Source: Agarophyton chilense
Taxonomy: Eukaryota > Rhodophyta > Florideophyceae > Gracilariales > Gracilariaceae
Length of the DNA stretch: 64,000 nucleotides
Reading direction: 5' to 3'
NCBI GenBank assembly: GCA_030374765.1
Contig: JARGXX010000022.1
Span: 744,001 to 808,000, forward strand
The position numbers and the translations under genes are program-made. Below are positions 13,301 to 26,115 of the stretch, one piece after another (positions within the stretch are counted from its first letter, which is position 1; every line of letters begins with the position of its first letter). The notes beneath the pieces were generated by a model. It searched no databases. It was not told where the DNA came from and was given only the letters and a program-made list of their open reading frames with translations.

Positions 13301-16300
13301 AGTCGATACCCCTGGGGATACATTCTTCGTTAATCAATCCCATGGGTCTGACCGTGCATCCATGACAACATCAAGATGCACCTTGCTGTCTGTTTCCCCA
13401 TATCGGTTCATTCATTTTAGTATAACTATTTCTCTCATTATAATAACAGCGCCTCTTTATTTAGTGACCGCCGTCGCCCTCTTCCAAGGGCAGAGTTATC
13501 CGATCTTTTCAGAAAAACTCTCACCTTTTACTATTACGCATTTTCCTACCCTTGGGGCGATCTTCTGTCGGATCATTGAACGAGCAAACCCAGGTTCCTC
13601 GCAGATATCCCCGTCGCGTTCCTACATATATCCTCTGGGTCTCCTGCGGTTTGAGCCGTGAGTTCCCTTATCTACATCCTCTCGGGCGTTCTTGCGTTCC
13701 GCCGCAACACCCTGCTTACCGGTCACGTATCCCTCTGGGTGCAGGCTGGCCACATTTGGTATTATCTGAGGATATCAAGTACCTGGAGCCTATAGGATTC
13801 GAATTCTTCGCCGATGGAGACCTTCCCCACCCAAGACTCGACGTCCTCATCGGGAGTTGGCGTCGCAAGATTATCCATTTGGGCCTCCATAATGGCCACG
13901 GGCGCAGGTAAAGTAATACCAATCACTTTACCTTTACGTAGGCGCACGGGTCTATCTCGGAAGTTGTTGATTGTGACCAAGAAGGGCCTGTTGGGGCGGA
14001 TGTCCATTACTCCATTGGCCATTAAGGCATGGTGCTTCAGAACCGTTTGCGGGTGGTTCTTAATCGTCACGAGACCTGAGAACTGGGAATGGACCGATGC
14101 AGCGATTTGGGTCACCCAGGGTATCTTTATGGCCTTCCACAGGCGAACCTTATTGGAATTCGGGTTTTGGGAGACAACCGCTCGTTTGCGGCTAGCTTCT
14201 GGCCCTCAGGCAGAACCAGTTATGGAGATAGAGGTTGCGCGGTAGAATGGGACTTCTCTAAGGCCGGAATACATGGCCTCAGTGTATTGGTCGATAATGG
14301 AAGTCCCTAGGATTGCCTCAGCGCCGAAGTTAGGACATTCCAGGACCCACGTACGGACTTTGAATAGTTCTAACTGGAGGTAAGATCGTACTATCTCTTT
14401 AATGTCCATTGGTCTACGTGACGCATCGATAATTCTGGGGGTCCTCCTTCCCTGAAAGAACTTGTTCCAGCCAAACGGGAGTAGCTTACGATGGATCAAA
14501 ATGGGACCAGCGCCTGTGTCCAATTCGGCTGCTGCCGCTCGCTCGGGAGCTGTTGGAACGTATTCCTATGTTTACCCGATCTCCATTGTTCTCCTTCCTG
14601 AGGATACAGAAAGGGTTGTTACCGTCTTCCAATTTTGGTCCATTCTGAGTGGTTCGATGGTTTTGGTTTGTATTGGGAGGTGAGAAGCTCCTTGGATCCT
14701 GACCGTGCGATTGGTTGAGGCATTGACGTCAAGATGGAGGATTTTCCTCGCGTCGACACTCAAAGCGTTTTCCGATAGGGTTTCTGTTTCTTCCTGAGGA
14801 TATGATTCCTCTTTGGGGTCGTTTGTGGGGTCTATAATGGCGTGGACCTGTGGCGCTTCGATCGGCGTGTCCGGAGGCGTATCACAGCGTGAGCTTCCAG
14901 GGGTCTCTATGGCTCGTTGCCGTGCACTGTTAAACACGGATCGCTGCACCCGGTACTTATCTTAGAGGAAGAAGGCCGTTGGGGGGCAAAGAAAAACGTC
15001 CTTGCGGGGCTGAAAGGGGGAATAATTGTTTGTGGGTGGTCCAGTGGTCGCTATAGTTCCCTGGGAGGTATATGATGGGGGCCCGGACGGAGAAGCACTG
15101 AAAGAAACCGCGAGGATATCTCCTGAGTCGGTATAATGGATTGGTGATTTCATGTCCGATTCCGTGGATCTAACTAAATGGGCTTGTTTGGGTTTACGCA
15201 ATGGCATTTCGTGTATTCTGGATATGTAAGCATTCCGCCTGGAAGCCCTGTAGGTATTTTTATAACCTTAGGCATAAGTAAATAGCCTTCCAAAGGAGTA
15301 TTGTGGGTTTTCGGTGTAGTAATTTCGGACATGTGTCCAAATGGTAGGCAGTAATCCTGTGATGAAACGACGTTTAAGCCGTCCTTCGGAGAACAAGTTT
15401 CCACATCGGTAAGCATTTTTCCATAGGTGCACAGCAAAATCCGATTCGCTCATGTTGGAGATCTGTCTAAAGGATATTACTTCCTGGTGGGCATCCATTA
15501 TAACGTCATCCACGGCGTAAGTTACCAAGAGACACTGAACATCCTGAGGGTATCACCTGGATAGCTCACGCTCTTTGGCATCCAAGAGGTCAGTTGTGCC
15601 AGATACTTTCGAAACCACTCGGTCACGTGCCTGTCCTGTAAGGAAGAATTGAAAAACGTACAGAGTGGCGCACTCGGGGACACTGTTCTGATCATAGGCA
15701 GTACGGAACAAACTGAGAAACCTAAGAATAGAAATGGGATGGGAACCCGAGAACTTGTCCGTCACGGTTAGTTGCATCCGGCTGGCCCATTGGGCGACTC
15801 CTCGAGCCACCAAACCAGAACATTTCGGGGACCTCTCGGCCAGCCGATAGTTCCGGTAGTCTAGAACCTTAAGAAAAAGCTCTTTTGTGGTTGTCAATGG
15901 TTTGAGGGCTCGAACGACAGCCTCATCCACTTCCGAGTCCGTTGTTTCGGTCGAGGGCGATTCGGAATCACTCGTGTCCGAATGGTCTCTTCTTTTACTC
16001 CTTCCGTTCTTCTCTCTCCTGCGGTTACTTCTTTTCTCTCCAGTCGAATAGCGACATACAGGATCGATCTCTCTGTCAGATCCGATGGAGCTCTGAGGTC
16101 GCTGTACCTCATATTGTCCTTCGGGAAGGGAAATCTGTCTCTTCTCTAGACGTGGAGCCTCTTTGCTCCTAGATTGTCTTTCCATAGGATTTTTCGTAAT
16201 GGTGTTCCCGGCGAGGGTCGGGTAATACCGCCACTTCTGGGGGTTTCGTAGGAGGTTTTCAAATAGAAGCCGGATTGTTAACTTGTGGAGTGGTCCTAGG

Positions 16301-16602
16301 GGCCGTATTGCCTGTCTGGCTGGTCACTGCTTCTTGAACGGCCTGAATGAGGGAGTCTTAGAATAGCTCAAACTCCATGTTCTTGGGGAACATTCGCGTA
16401 ACGAGGTAATCCGTATGATCAGCGATCGCCGTAGCGAGTCGCATGTCCACAATGTAATCGACGTGGGCTGAGCAGAGCTCACTGAGACGAGGCCAGAGAA
16501 GGTCGACAAGCCCGGCCGGAATGGTCTCTTCAATTCCTTCGGTCTTACGGGGTTCTGTTTAGGGTGTTTTTGGCCCAGAGGTGGCCCTGGTGGGGCGCTC
16601 AC
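10310..16602 (-). pseudogene. Ty3/gypsy chromovirus gag-pol, element B (decayed)
   Basis: A minus-strand retrotransposon gene set in many frames. Gag is at 16602-15268 and aligns with the gag of element A (YRNYRLAE beside YRYYRLDN; KNAYRCGNLF beside KAFHRCGNVF). The protease has DTGAGPILI at about 14,520. Reverse transcriptase spans about 13,340-12,640, with its active site as HLDD in VVHLDDVIIFS. RNase H is at 12506-11787 and ends in the usual ADALSRI. The integrase start (GPLSKSSNGRRFVLVI) at about 11,300-11,250 jumps directly to VTTTAYHLQTNGQAE, so about 70 residues of the catalytic core are missing. A chromodomain follows at about 10,450-10,310 with its Trp codon changed to TAG. Many stops make it inactive. 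Confidence 0.82.
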
Positions 16603-16923
16603 GTAAACGCCTTGCTACTTTGAGTTCTCGGGGAATCCCTTCATGGGCGTCAAGGGGAGTCAGTACCCTTTGCGATGGGCTTCTCGTGCTCCTGCGGTCG
16701 CTAACATTATCAACCTGTGGTTCAGGCGACATATTTGGAGTTGCAGTGGCAGTTGGTTCTACCGTAGGAGTCCTATGGGCTGGTCGGTTGGGTGTTTTTC
16801 CTGCATCCGTAATGGAGGTTCCTTATGTACTTCTGTTCCGTTGGATAATTAAACCAAAGGCTAGAATCCGGATAATTCTTCGATCTAGTGTTCCGTTCAA
16901 TCATTCCAAAGGGACTCTTAGTC

Positions 16924-16936
16924 GGGAGACCAAAAT
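16924..16936 (-). other. Primer-binding site of element B
   Basis: On the minus strand TGGTCTCCCGAC lies a few bases after the LTR end. It would pair with the 3' end (CCA) of a host tRNA to start minus-strand DNA synthesis. The same 12 bases serve in element A, so both elements probably use one primer tRNA; I could not name it with confidence. Confidence 0.6.
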
Positions 16937-17380
16937 GTAACGCAATGACAGGTAGGTCAGCGTACTCGTCTCCACCGGTGGTAGTGTGGTAGAGCGGGTT
17001 TTAAGATTCGAATCCTTGACGGTGGCACTCCCAGAGTACTTGGTGCTATGAGCTGGGGTTTAGTGCGTATTCCCACAGGTTGGAGCTACGGAAACGATTG
17101 CTTTAAGACCCATTGGTGGAAGTAATGTACCAAAAGGTGTTTTTTAGTATCCTAACGGTGCCTTCCTTACTCTAAAGGAGAAGCGTCACTAGAGCCAAGT
17201 AAATGAAAATGGCGAGGCGCTGGGATCTTCCCTGCACTGCAATGCTAATCTATTACACTAAATAAAATAAAATAACAATCTATTTGAGCCCAGCTGATGT
17301 CAGCTTGTTGACGTGTCGCCTCTAAGATACCTCAGGCCCCGGTAGCTTACAAGGCTCAACGGTTATCGTTGCTTCTTAAC
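16937..17380 (-). repeat. 5' LTR of element B (repeat X, copy 1)
   Basis: About 440 bp directly upstream of gag of element B. Its reverse complement is roughly 80-85% identical by eye to 21,373-21,816. Read on the minus strand it ends TTGCGTTACA and is followed after three bases by TGGTCTCCCGAC, the same primer-binding site as in element A. That supports an LTR, although the outer edge is not certain. On the plus strand it contains TGGTAGAGCGG and GATTCGAATCC about 8 bases apart, which resemble tRNA A- and B-box promoter motifs. Confidence 0.65.
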
Positions 17381-17390
17381 ACATGTCCTA

Positions 17391-17580
17391 TCCCCATTTT
17401 ACAGTTTACTGTTCACCCTCCCTGGCGAGTACTTGCCTTACACCCCACTTCTTGCTCGCTGGTTTGGTTGCTCAACAGTACTCGTTTACATTAGCCGTGA
17501 GCACCTCAATGGCTCTGCGAACTCTATGGCAGGTGTCTTCTCCTACCGAAAGAGCGGATACGATACGTATTTTTCATCTT
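17391..17580 (+). repeat. Repeat Y, copy 1
   Basis: A block holding TTTTACAGTTTACTGTTCACC and CCTTACACCCCACTT, matched in inverted orientation at about 22,015-22,188. In copy 1 it directly adjoins repeat X; in the other location X and Y are 200 bp apart and in swapped order. It has no recognisable coding content. Confidence 0.6.
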
Positions 17581-18449
17581 CTTAGTGCAAACATCGTGGG
17601 CAACGTGCTTTCCCCTCCACTAGCGTTGCTCTATAAAGCTCAATTAGTCGCTCTTTGTAAAAAGCCAAGAAAGCTACAAATGCAATTACAGGATCCGGTA
17701 AAATCCAAGATATTGCCTACTTGGGTGAAATAAGCGTGCCGTCGCCCGGAAATATTGGCCATCCGGTGCTGGTATTCGATCTTGCGCGAGCAGCCCACAA
17801 AAAGAATGTCCGGATAAAGGTTTTCCGAAGGGATAGTACAAAGATCATGCTTCAGGTTTGCCGGAAAAAGAACTTTAATGGCACGCCAAGACTCCACACG
17901 ACCAGCCCAATTGCTATTTCGAAACCACTGGTATATGGTTACCGCGTAAAATCACAGCAATTCGCTACGAACCCCGCTAGAGCGACGTACTTCCCGACAG
18001 GATATGGAGTGGAAACACGCTGAATTGTATAAAACTTGCGAATTACATGTCGTTGACGGCATCGCACAGTTCAGACTCAAAACCCAACTCAAGATTTTAG
18101 TGAGCAAGGTTCGCTCAGAAGAGCGCTGCGCACATAACAATCGGGTTCTCGAGACCTCTTTGCTGCACCCTTTCGTTGTGATATCAATACAAGTATTGAC
18201 GGAAGATGTCTTAGGAATCATGCCTAAAGACAAACCTCAGTCGAAAGCGACAAAAGCAGAACAGAACATGAGGATCATGATGAAGGATAACGTCTCCGAA
18301 GAAGAGAAAGAAAAAGACCTCTAGGGCGTGAAGATGGAACATGTTTCTGGGAAATTCAAGAAAAGACTGCGCAAGTTTCTATTGAAGCCTTCGAATAAGT
18401 GACGTGGCCACATCGGCTAGATTGCCACTACGAAACACCATAATAAAGT
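17581..18449. other. Unassigned stretch before element C pol
   Basis: Short open frames on both strands (17,721-18,023, 18,004-18,324) with no recognisable motif. By position it should hold the gag and protease part of element C, but I could not align it with gag of elements A or B. Either that part is decayed beyond recognition or it has been replaced. Confidence 0.4.
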
Positions 18450-21060
18450 AATATCGAGCACCAGACCCATTGCTCAACCGCCTTATTTAGCAGACCTGCA
18501 CACAAATAAGATCGAACAGGAACATGTTGCATCGATGATGGAGAAGGGCATTATTGATCCAGCTCAATCAGCTTCAGTGTCACCAGTGGTCTTCGCTCTC
18601 AAAGGAGATGATTCTTTACGATTTTGCGTTGACTTTCGTTAACCGAACGCAGTAACTATCAGGGATACATCCCCATTGCTAAGAATGGATGAATTATTGA
18701 CAGTCTTGGTGAAACCAATGTGTTTACCACGTCGGCAGTGAATTTGAGATACTTGAAAGTGCCAATTGCCCCTAGAGGAGCAAGATAAAATTCCATTTGT
18801 CTGTCAGACAGGAATTTATCGCTTTAAGCGAGTTATATTTGGTTTTATGAATGCTCCTGCAACGTTTCAGCGCACTATCGATATTATCTTGTCCCGATAC
18901 AAGTGAAAGACATGCTTGGTCTTTTTAGATGACATCATTGTCATCAGTAAAAGTATTGAAGGTCACTTCATAGATGTGGTAGGGATCGTCGAGAAGCTAA
19001 GAGAAGCTAGAATTATCGTGAGTTTCAAGAACAGTGAATGGATCACTGCCCCAGTTAAGTAACTGGGACACAGAGTCAGACCAGAAACACTAGAAATAAA
19101 AGAAAGCCTAACGGTTGGGTTTTATTGGGCGAGACCACCTAGAAACCTGATCCAAATAAGCCTATCTGAGGCTTTTTAACGTCTACAAACGGTTTTTATC
19201 GCGTAATAAGCATATCGGAGCCTCTCTGAATGCATTATTGAAGAAAAGATAACCTATACCGTTGAAGGAATTCGGGACATCCGAGAAAGAAGTCTTTGAG
19301 AATTTGAAGCGAACGATGACCTGAGTTTCTGTTTTAGCACTTACAAAAAAGAATCTTATCTACTCCATCGACACGGATTCAAGTGATTATTTTTAGGTAG
19401 GTTGTGCTCTTTCTCACACGCACGAAGACAGAAAACGAGTTCCTATTGGATAGTAGAAACGGCCACTGCATTAGGCAGAGAAAACCTTTTCGTTGTCAGA
19501 AAAGGAATGCCTTGCTATGTTATGGGCTCTAATGAGCCTATGGACCTATCTACAAGGAGTATGGTTTTCTTACAATGCCGATCACTCACGTTTGAGATGG
19601 GCTCATTTGGATAAACGACACTTCGAGACGGTTAATGCGATGGAGTTTACACCTTTCTCGATTAGATTAGACCATCAACTACAACACAGGAACACAAGGA
19701 CTTCAAACTTTCATGCTGACGTATAATCAAAACTCAAAACAATGGCCAAAACCCAATTGGAAATCGGTGATGAGATACTACTTTTGGTAGTGAAGAATCA
19801 GATAACAAAAGGTGTAAAAGAGGAAAACACTCTAGAGGAACAGGAATATGCTTTTGATTTACTAGTAATCCAAACTATGAACACATATCCCGATGATCAA
19901 ATCGAAAAATAAAGCTCGAAAAGCTTCTGCGTGAAAACATCACGGACGCATTCTGTGCAGCAATCCGCTCTCATGTTAGCCAAGTAGAGGAGCTACCTTT
20001 CCGTCTCTTTGATCGACAACTTCTTGTTCGAATTGTCGAATCTTATGATTAAATCGGGAAACCAGATGTTCTGAATGGCAGAGTACTGCATTTAGCTCAG
20101 TACTTACAGTTGTCTGATAGTTGCGCAGGAAGGAATCTATATCTAACCCTCAGAACGGATTTTTGTTGGCCTATTTTGGCAATGAATTGTCATGCGACAT
20201 CAAATTTGTGCGCAAAAGGCACTACAAATCGATTTGAGCTGTAGAAGAAGAAGAATCAGCTGAGGTTGTTCCCGAAAAAAGCGCCACTACTGTATGAAAG
20301 TATCGTTATACTCGACGAATTGGTGCGCCAAAAGCGAAGAAACAGATATGTTCTGATAACTACCGATCAGTCCTCTGAGCTGGTCAAGGCCCTTCCGATG
20401 AAACGGATCACAACCGCCGTGTTATAACGACCGTGTATCCTCCATTGGATCCTTAACTACAGATCGCCAGATAATCTGCTCCCAGATAATGGTTAGCAAT
20501 TGGTTGCACAGTTTTTTTTCAAGATGTATGAAAAGTACTGGGAGTTCGGAACATGTTAACTACGATGTATCATCCGCAATGTAATGGGCAGGTGGAACAG
20601 TACAAAATTACGCTCTTCACTGAACTACTGCACTACATCGCTGAACAAATAAAGGAATGAGATCTGTAAGTGGACAATTTGAGCTACACTTACTCTTGTG
20701 CAGAGGGATAACAAGGCATTAGATATTCTCTTATTTTTATGGATTTCATTCATCAAGAGAGCAATCGAACATCGAGCACACTCAATCAGCTGCAATTAAT
20801 GTACGTCCGGCGGAACCAGATCACGCGAGCGCTATCTCGGCCTTAGCATCGCTGAAGGAAGTAGAGAAGTCTGGTATCGAACGAATCATAAGCCATGGAT
20901 GGCATACTAGGGATAACAGTTTCCTATACAGAGTACGATATTATGGGTATGAACCCGGAGAGGATACATAGGAGCCGTGACATCACATACCACCATCTCA
21001 CGTGTTATCGTACTGTAGACGAGCTAAAATGGACATCCCCAGTAATATTGATTACGCTTT
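18450..21060 (+). pseudogene. Ty3/gypsy chromovirus pol, element C (decayed)
   Basis: A plus-strand pol with many stops and shifts. The reverse transcriptase begins with MMEKGIIDPAQSASVSPVV at about 18,540, has FGFMNAPATFQR at about 18,840, and its active site is FLDD in CLVFLDDIIVIS at about 18,920. RNase H follows (SIDTDSSDY, SLSEKECLAMLWAL at about 19,490). Integrase shows an HHCC-like block near 20,200, then LPDNG at about 20,490 and YHPQCNGQVEQY at about 20,570. A chromodomain closes the gene (RVRYYGYEPGEDT, HVLSYCRR at about 20,930-21,030) and resembles that of element A. Unlike elements A and B, the integrase core is still visible here, though broken. Confidence 0.82.
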
Positions 21061-21372
21061 CATCGGTTCGATGGTATCAGGAAGGCCTTATCTAATTTTA
21101 ATTCTAAAAGGACAAGAAGCAACCTGAAGAATCATGAAGATGAAGAAAAAAGTTCAGAATCCACGGAGTAGAAGAAAAAGAAGAGGACAGAGTATCTGGA
21201 TGCAGAATTGAACGAGTTTCTGTCAAGGTTATACGGCTATGCGATCTACTACAGTACAACTAAAGTGAAACCTCACTGGCTTTGACCGCTCAGGTGGTTT
21301 CCCATCGAGAAGCGCTAGAGACTCAGCATCTCCTGTGGGTCGTCTTGAATGAAATCGAAAGGAATCTATGGA

Positions 21373-21816
21373 GTAGCGACGGTAACGGTTGAGCCTTGTA
21401 AACCGTCGGGACCTGAGGTATCTTACAGGCGACACGTGGACGAGCTGACCTCAGCTGGGCTGATTTAGATTACTATTTTATTTTAATCAGTGTAATGGAT
21501 TGGGATTACAATACCAGGGGGATCCCAGCGTCTCGCCATTGTTATTTACTTGGCTCAAATGACGCTTCTCCCTTAGAATAAGGTACCCATCGTTAGTATA
21601 CTAAAAAACCTCTTGGATATATTAGTTCTACCAATTGGTCTTCAAGCCATCGTTTCCGTAGCTCCAACCGGTGGGACTACGCAATAAACGCCAGTCAATT
21701 GCACCAAGTACTCTGGGAGTGCCGCCGTTAAGGATTGAAACTTTAGGACCCGCTCTACCACGCTACCACCGGCCGAGGCCAGTACGCTGATCCACCAGTC
21801 ATTGCATTACAGAATC
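21373..21816 (+). repeat. Repeat X, copy 2: probable 3' LTR of element C
   Basis: Inverted relative to copy 1 but in the same sense relative to its own element, since element C reads plus and element B minus. It ends CATTGCATTACA, matching the CATTGCGTTACA end of copy 1. No primer-binding site follows, as expected for a 3' LTR. It carries the same antisense tRNA-like A-box and B-box pair (GTGGTAGAGCGGG and TTTCAATCC on the minus strand). Confidence 0.6.
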
Positions 21817-22014
21817 CCAGCTTCTTTAAGGAACTGCCTCAGAATGTCGAATTCCGAATAGTGCGACGACGCCACCGGCTGTTTGGGTTCGTACGCAGGA
21901 CTCTGCATCTCAGCAGTCGCTGTTGGCTCCTGGCCACCCGTCTGCGTCTCAGCAAGAGCTATCGGATCAATACCGTCGTTTTTAGTTGGAACGGTGTTTT
22001 TGAGGCCTGTGTAG

Positions 22015-22188
22015 TATCCGCTCTAACGGAGAGAGCAGACACCTGCGACAGCGTTCGGACTGCCGATGGGTCGCTTGCGGCGAAAGAAAAGGGGTGGTAG
22101 AGCTACAACACCAGCGAGTTGGAAGTGGGGTGTAAGGCCACTACTCGCCAGCGAGGGTGAACAGTGCAACTGTAAAACGTTGAGGGAA
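22015..22188 (-). repeat. Repeat Y, copy 2
   Basis: Inverted match to 17,391-17,580, conserved over GTTTTACAGTT, CTGTTCACCCTC and CCTTACACCCCACTT and again over CAGGTGTCT and AGAGCGGATAC. Together with repeat X this gives two repeat pairs whose order is permuted between the two sites. Confidence 0.6.
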
Positions 22189-22602
22189 CGTAGGTACGAG
22201 ACGGCTGGTGAATTGGTTGGGGGCTGACTATCTATTATAGCTCGTCCGGATTTCTGGTCAAGGAATTCTAAGCGAGGAACAGATTAGTCATGATGCCCAT
22301 GTTGTCTCCTTTAATTGGAGTCGGCGCTCACCTTGGGTACACTGTATACTGTGTATCATGGTGAGTGCCCAAATAAATATATAAATAATACCCAGTGGTT
22401 AGCCACTTAGCCAAACCACTGTATGGGTATGGTCCCTAATGGACGTCTAGCTACAAAGGGTAGTAAAACCAGCCACGTGGATCGCCACTACAAGCGCCAT
22501 TGCAAGCCACTCCACTCGTGATACCACGTGTCCCAAACTGTACCCTGCCTACTGGCATCCTACGCGGTGTGCCGTTTCATATCACAATGTTGATGATATC
22601 AC

Positions 22603-24417
22603 TCACTTATGAGTTCCAGTCGCGACTTCGCGAAAAAACAACCCATCGGATTCCCCGACATAGTAGAATACTACAGCCTGCCTCTTCACGCTGGTCATTG
22701 TAATTGGTTTCTCGGGGCTCTTCTTCGAGTGAGTCGGCTTTAAGAGAAACAGGCTCAACTTGATAGCCCGTTGGCTATGTGGAAGGCATTGTTCTCCGGT
22801 TTTCCCGTTCGGTCTTGGCGTGATTGCCGTCGATTTCTTGTTTGGTTCATGCTTCATATGATACGAAATTGACGCTAGGCGCAGTCCTTCCAAGAAAATT
22901 ATCACGACGAGGTCTACCTCTTGCATTCTGTTTGTTGGGAACCAGTGTCTAGTCAATTTGGTCCATAAAACTCATCCTATGCTCAATTTCTTCGCAATTT
23001 TCATTACTCGCCATCCAAATACTGGGAAAAGATCGAGTTGTGCCAAAATTTGTCCGACCATTTCGGTCATTTCCCAAAGACGATAGATGTCAAACACATC
23101 ACAAAGGATGAAGATGGCCATTTCAGCGATGAATTCACTATGGACGACTACCCAGTAACCGGAGAACGGATTATTTGAAAGTTCGTAACCCATATTTGTT
23201 ATCACTGGAGGTAGCTCTACAGAACAACCACAAGGACTCTCGAATTCCCGGCAATAAAGAGGGATTTAAATGTATCGGCTGATGTACGAGTCACACTAAA
23301 TTCGGTTGATCTCCAGCATTTTGTACGGAACCAAGTGTCATAGTCGTGATCGGGTACGTCTCTCCAATCAATAGAATTCCAGACAAGGATTATCGCGCTT
23401 GAGAAGGTAGTAGAACTCTACTCTTATCTGAAGACTGTGGAAACGGGGGGCCATGTTGGATACTTTGCGTACCCTGCAACACAGGAGGACATCCAAATCC
23501 GCTAGATTATCAACATATTAATAGGCTTCTTGGCTCATTCTGGCGATTCAGGTATCAAAGTTCTAATCTTCATTGCAAAAATCGCTCTCAATCACGCGAC
23601 GCATTCGCTGTTACACGAATAGAGTGAACATTTCGCGGGTTTCCGCCACGCTCTCGGATTCGGAGCCAAAGCGGCTTACCGAGTTGTTTGGAATCACAGA
23701 GTAGATGGACCAGTCGCTCCTGCACAGCGCGTACCACGGAATAGCGTCAGGAAGTAAATCATCTAGTACGTATTGACCAATGAAATTTTCGTCTCGGAAA
23801 GCTGCAGGGTCAAACCAGGGCGCACGGGCTAAGAGCAAAGTGTGCTGGATCGGACTTGGCCTGGCGGAGTCCGTATAGTACGAGAAATTTTTAATCATAG
23901 ACGAGGACAATAGCAGAACTGCTGCTGCGGAAGAACGGTATGCTGGGCTAAGACCCTAGTAACAAGCCGGAAGCGGCGCTGTTCGAGATCTTGGAGCAGT
24001 ACCACCCGAACAGGCAGTTGTTCTATGATTTGCTGGGTTGTCAAGGTCATCCTGTGACATTTGTCGATTTACCACATAGCGCGGAGTATTCATCACGAAT
24101 GTCATAGTTCTTACAAAAAGACTTGAGGAGCGGTCATGTTTAGATGCAACGTTTGGAAGTGTGTTGAGACCTGGAAGCCTTAGTGTAGCAAGGCGTCGAT
24201 ACGCTTCTACATTCTTGTGTTGCAGGTGCTCCGCGCCTAACGGGAGGGGGGTATGTAGCATTTCGGATGCACGTTCAGTCGAATGATCGAAAACCATCGA
24301 AGTCGATACACGGCATTCATAATCTATTCTTTTTAAGGCACTCGATAACGAAATATTATGAAAAGAATGATTCTGCGAAAGCTGTACCAATGTGCACTGG
24401 TGCGGTGCGACCACCAA
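22603..24417 (-). pseudogene. Third copy of the antisense ORF (decayed fragment)
   Basis: Minus-strand frames at 23,910-23,611 and 23,205-22,972 match the 618-residue antisense ORF of element A in order: LLARAPWFDPAAFRDENF here beside IYSRAPWFHPTAVRDDEL, and SGYWVVVHSEFIAEMAIF beside SGYWALVAAEWAARVAAH. A weaker match (FYYVGESDG beside VYYNPFEGV) follows at about 22,650. The piece at 24,417-23,956 may be the N-terminal part. Its strand is again opposite to the nearest gypsy pol (element C, plus), but repeat X lies between the two, so membership of element C is uncertain. Confidence 0.7.
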
Positions 24418-24419
24418 AT

Positions 24420-26115
24420 ATTTAATTTGTTAATTTAAACTACTTATCTGGTGGCATATTAAAGTGTACATACTACAGTACAGTAGTTCTTTTGCATACG
24501 GGCACAATGGAGGGCTTCCGGCCCCGGAAAAGGAAGACAAAGGCCAACCAACAACCAACTTACCACCATCTTGGTTTTCGCTAGAAGTTCTAAAGTCGCT
24601 CATGACAAAAAAGCACCTATAGCCTCTGTGCTAATCGCATTTCAGGTAAAGATCTTCTTCCGAGGGTATACTTTCCTTTTCCTTGTTAACTGCTTCTTTA
24701 TTGTTTGTTTTGTGTGTTGTTTTTGTTGTTTTGTTGTTTTTTCGTGAAGGCACGAGGGTCGCCAAGCCTACTTCGAGTGTCTCACGAACCGGCGTGTCTG
24801 AAATAATATCTCATGGATACATGCATTGTTCGTCTTGTCCGGCTTCTTTTATAAGCCTCTTTTACACAACTTCTCTCAAGAACATTCGCCTGGAAGACGA
24901 CAACCGCTTCCCGCCGTGTTTTTTGTAGGTATTCACCTGCGATCGAGTACACTGCAGTCTCTCGTCGAATTACACATGTAGTGCCGCTATCGGAGAACAA
25001 GTTATGAGACTGAAGAGGTTCACCGCAAGCAGAGGTCGGTCATCCAATTTTTTCTGAAGCGAACAGGGTTAAAAGCATCCGCATAAAAGAAAAGCGGATG
25101 ATGTCGTTTTCTCGAAATCTCAGGTTGCTGAAGCCCGAACAGATGTCTGCATGGAAGATATTAAGGCCTTTATACACAAAATTGTAGACAGTGCTGAAGT
25201 GGCCGTTTTATTCCGATCAGGTCCTGGTGGAAAAGTGAAGTGTGTTGAATGCCCGAACAAATGTGCGCGGGTTGAAAACCGTTTATACCTGTGCTAACTG
25301 TGTACACCATTGAAGATAAAACTAAACTCGTGGTAGTTAAGAAAGCTAAGAGAACGCTTAGCTTTCTAGAACATCTAGATGTAATAGAAGACCTTGTTAT
25401 TTTCTATAGAAACAAAACAAATGATTTAAACACCTAGCCCTTTTGGTCGCAAAATATGATAGGTGAAAACAAGAACAGTGAGTGACAAGGTCGAATATGA
25501 TGCGTTTGAGCGTTCGTGGAAGTGCACCTAGCGCCTATTTTACATGCTCATATACTCTGGTATGTTGATTCTAAGTTTTCCGAGACTGTTTGACCGGAAG
25601 AATTCAATAATGAGCGAAGCTGTTACTAAGTATGATGGTGTTACACTGATGGCTAAGGCCTAGAACTTAGTTTCAAAGACTACTGCTTTAAACTATCGGT
25701 TTAAAAGAGATATGATGATCTCCTTACAAAAGTTTGCCGTGAGAAGAGTATAATAAGACAGTGTGGGTGTTGTGAAATGTGCTTTAAAGCCAAAATTCGG
25801 CTCAGAAACAATAAATGAGCATTCGATTTGCTCTTTGAGAGCTTCAAATGGGGCATGGGTCGGTCAGAAGTGAATTAACGCTGACCTCAAAGACTCAATG
25901 TCTGTAAAAAAAGACTGAATTTAAAAAGGGAAACATGTAACAGGACCTAGGGGACTCAAATCGCCTTAATAATATAAAAACCTTTAGTTACTGAGAACTT
26001 GGACAAGCGTTTTGGACAAGCAAACTCATTATAAGTCTGTACCGTTTTCAAAGAAGCTGCTGCTCTAGAAATTGACGCGCAAAGTGCATTTGATTCCAAG
26101 GAAGTCAGTGAAGTT
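24420..26115. other. No clear gene; decayed AT-rich sequence
   Basis: Mostly AT-rich, with stop-ridden traces of coding, such as a Cys-containing stretch at about 25,150-25,300 (VKCVECPNKCARVENRL). I cannot assign it. It may be the remains of another mobile element. Confidence 0.4.

Noticed and set aside
16976..17030. A functional tRNA gene
   Set aside because: A- and B-box-like motifs are only about 8 bases apart, with no room for an anticodon arm or acceptor stem.
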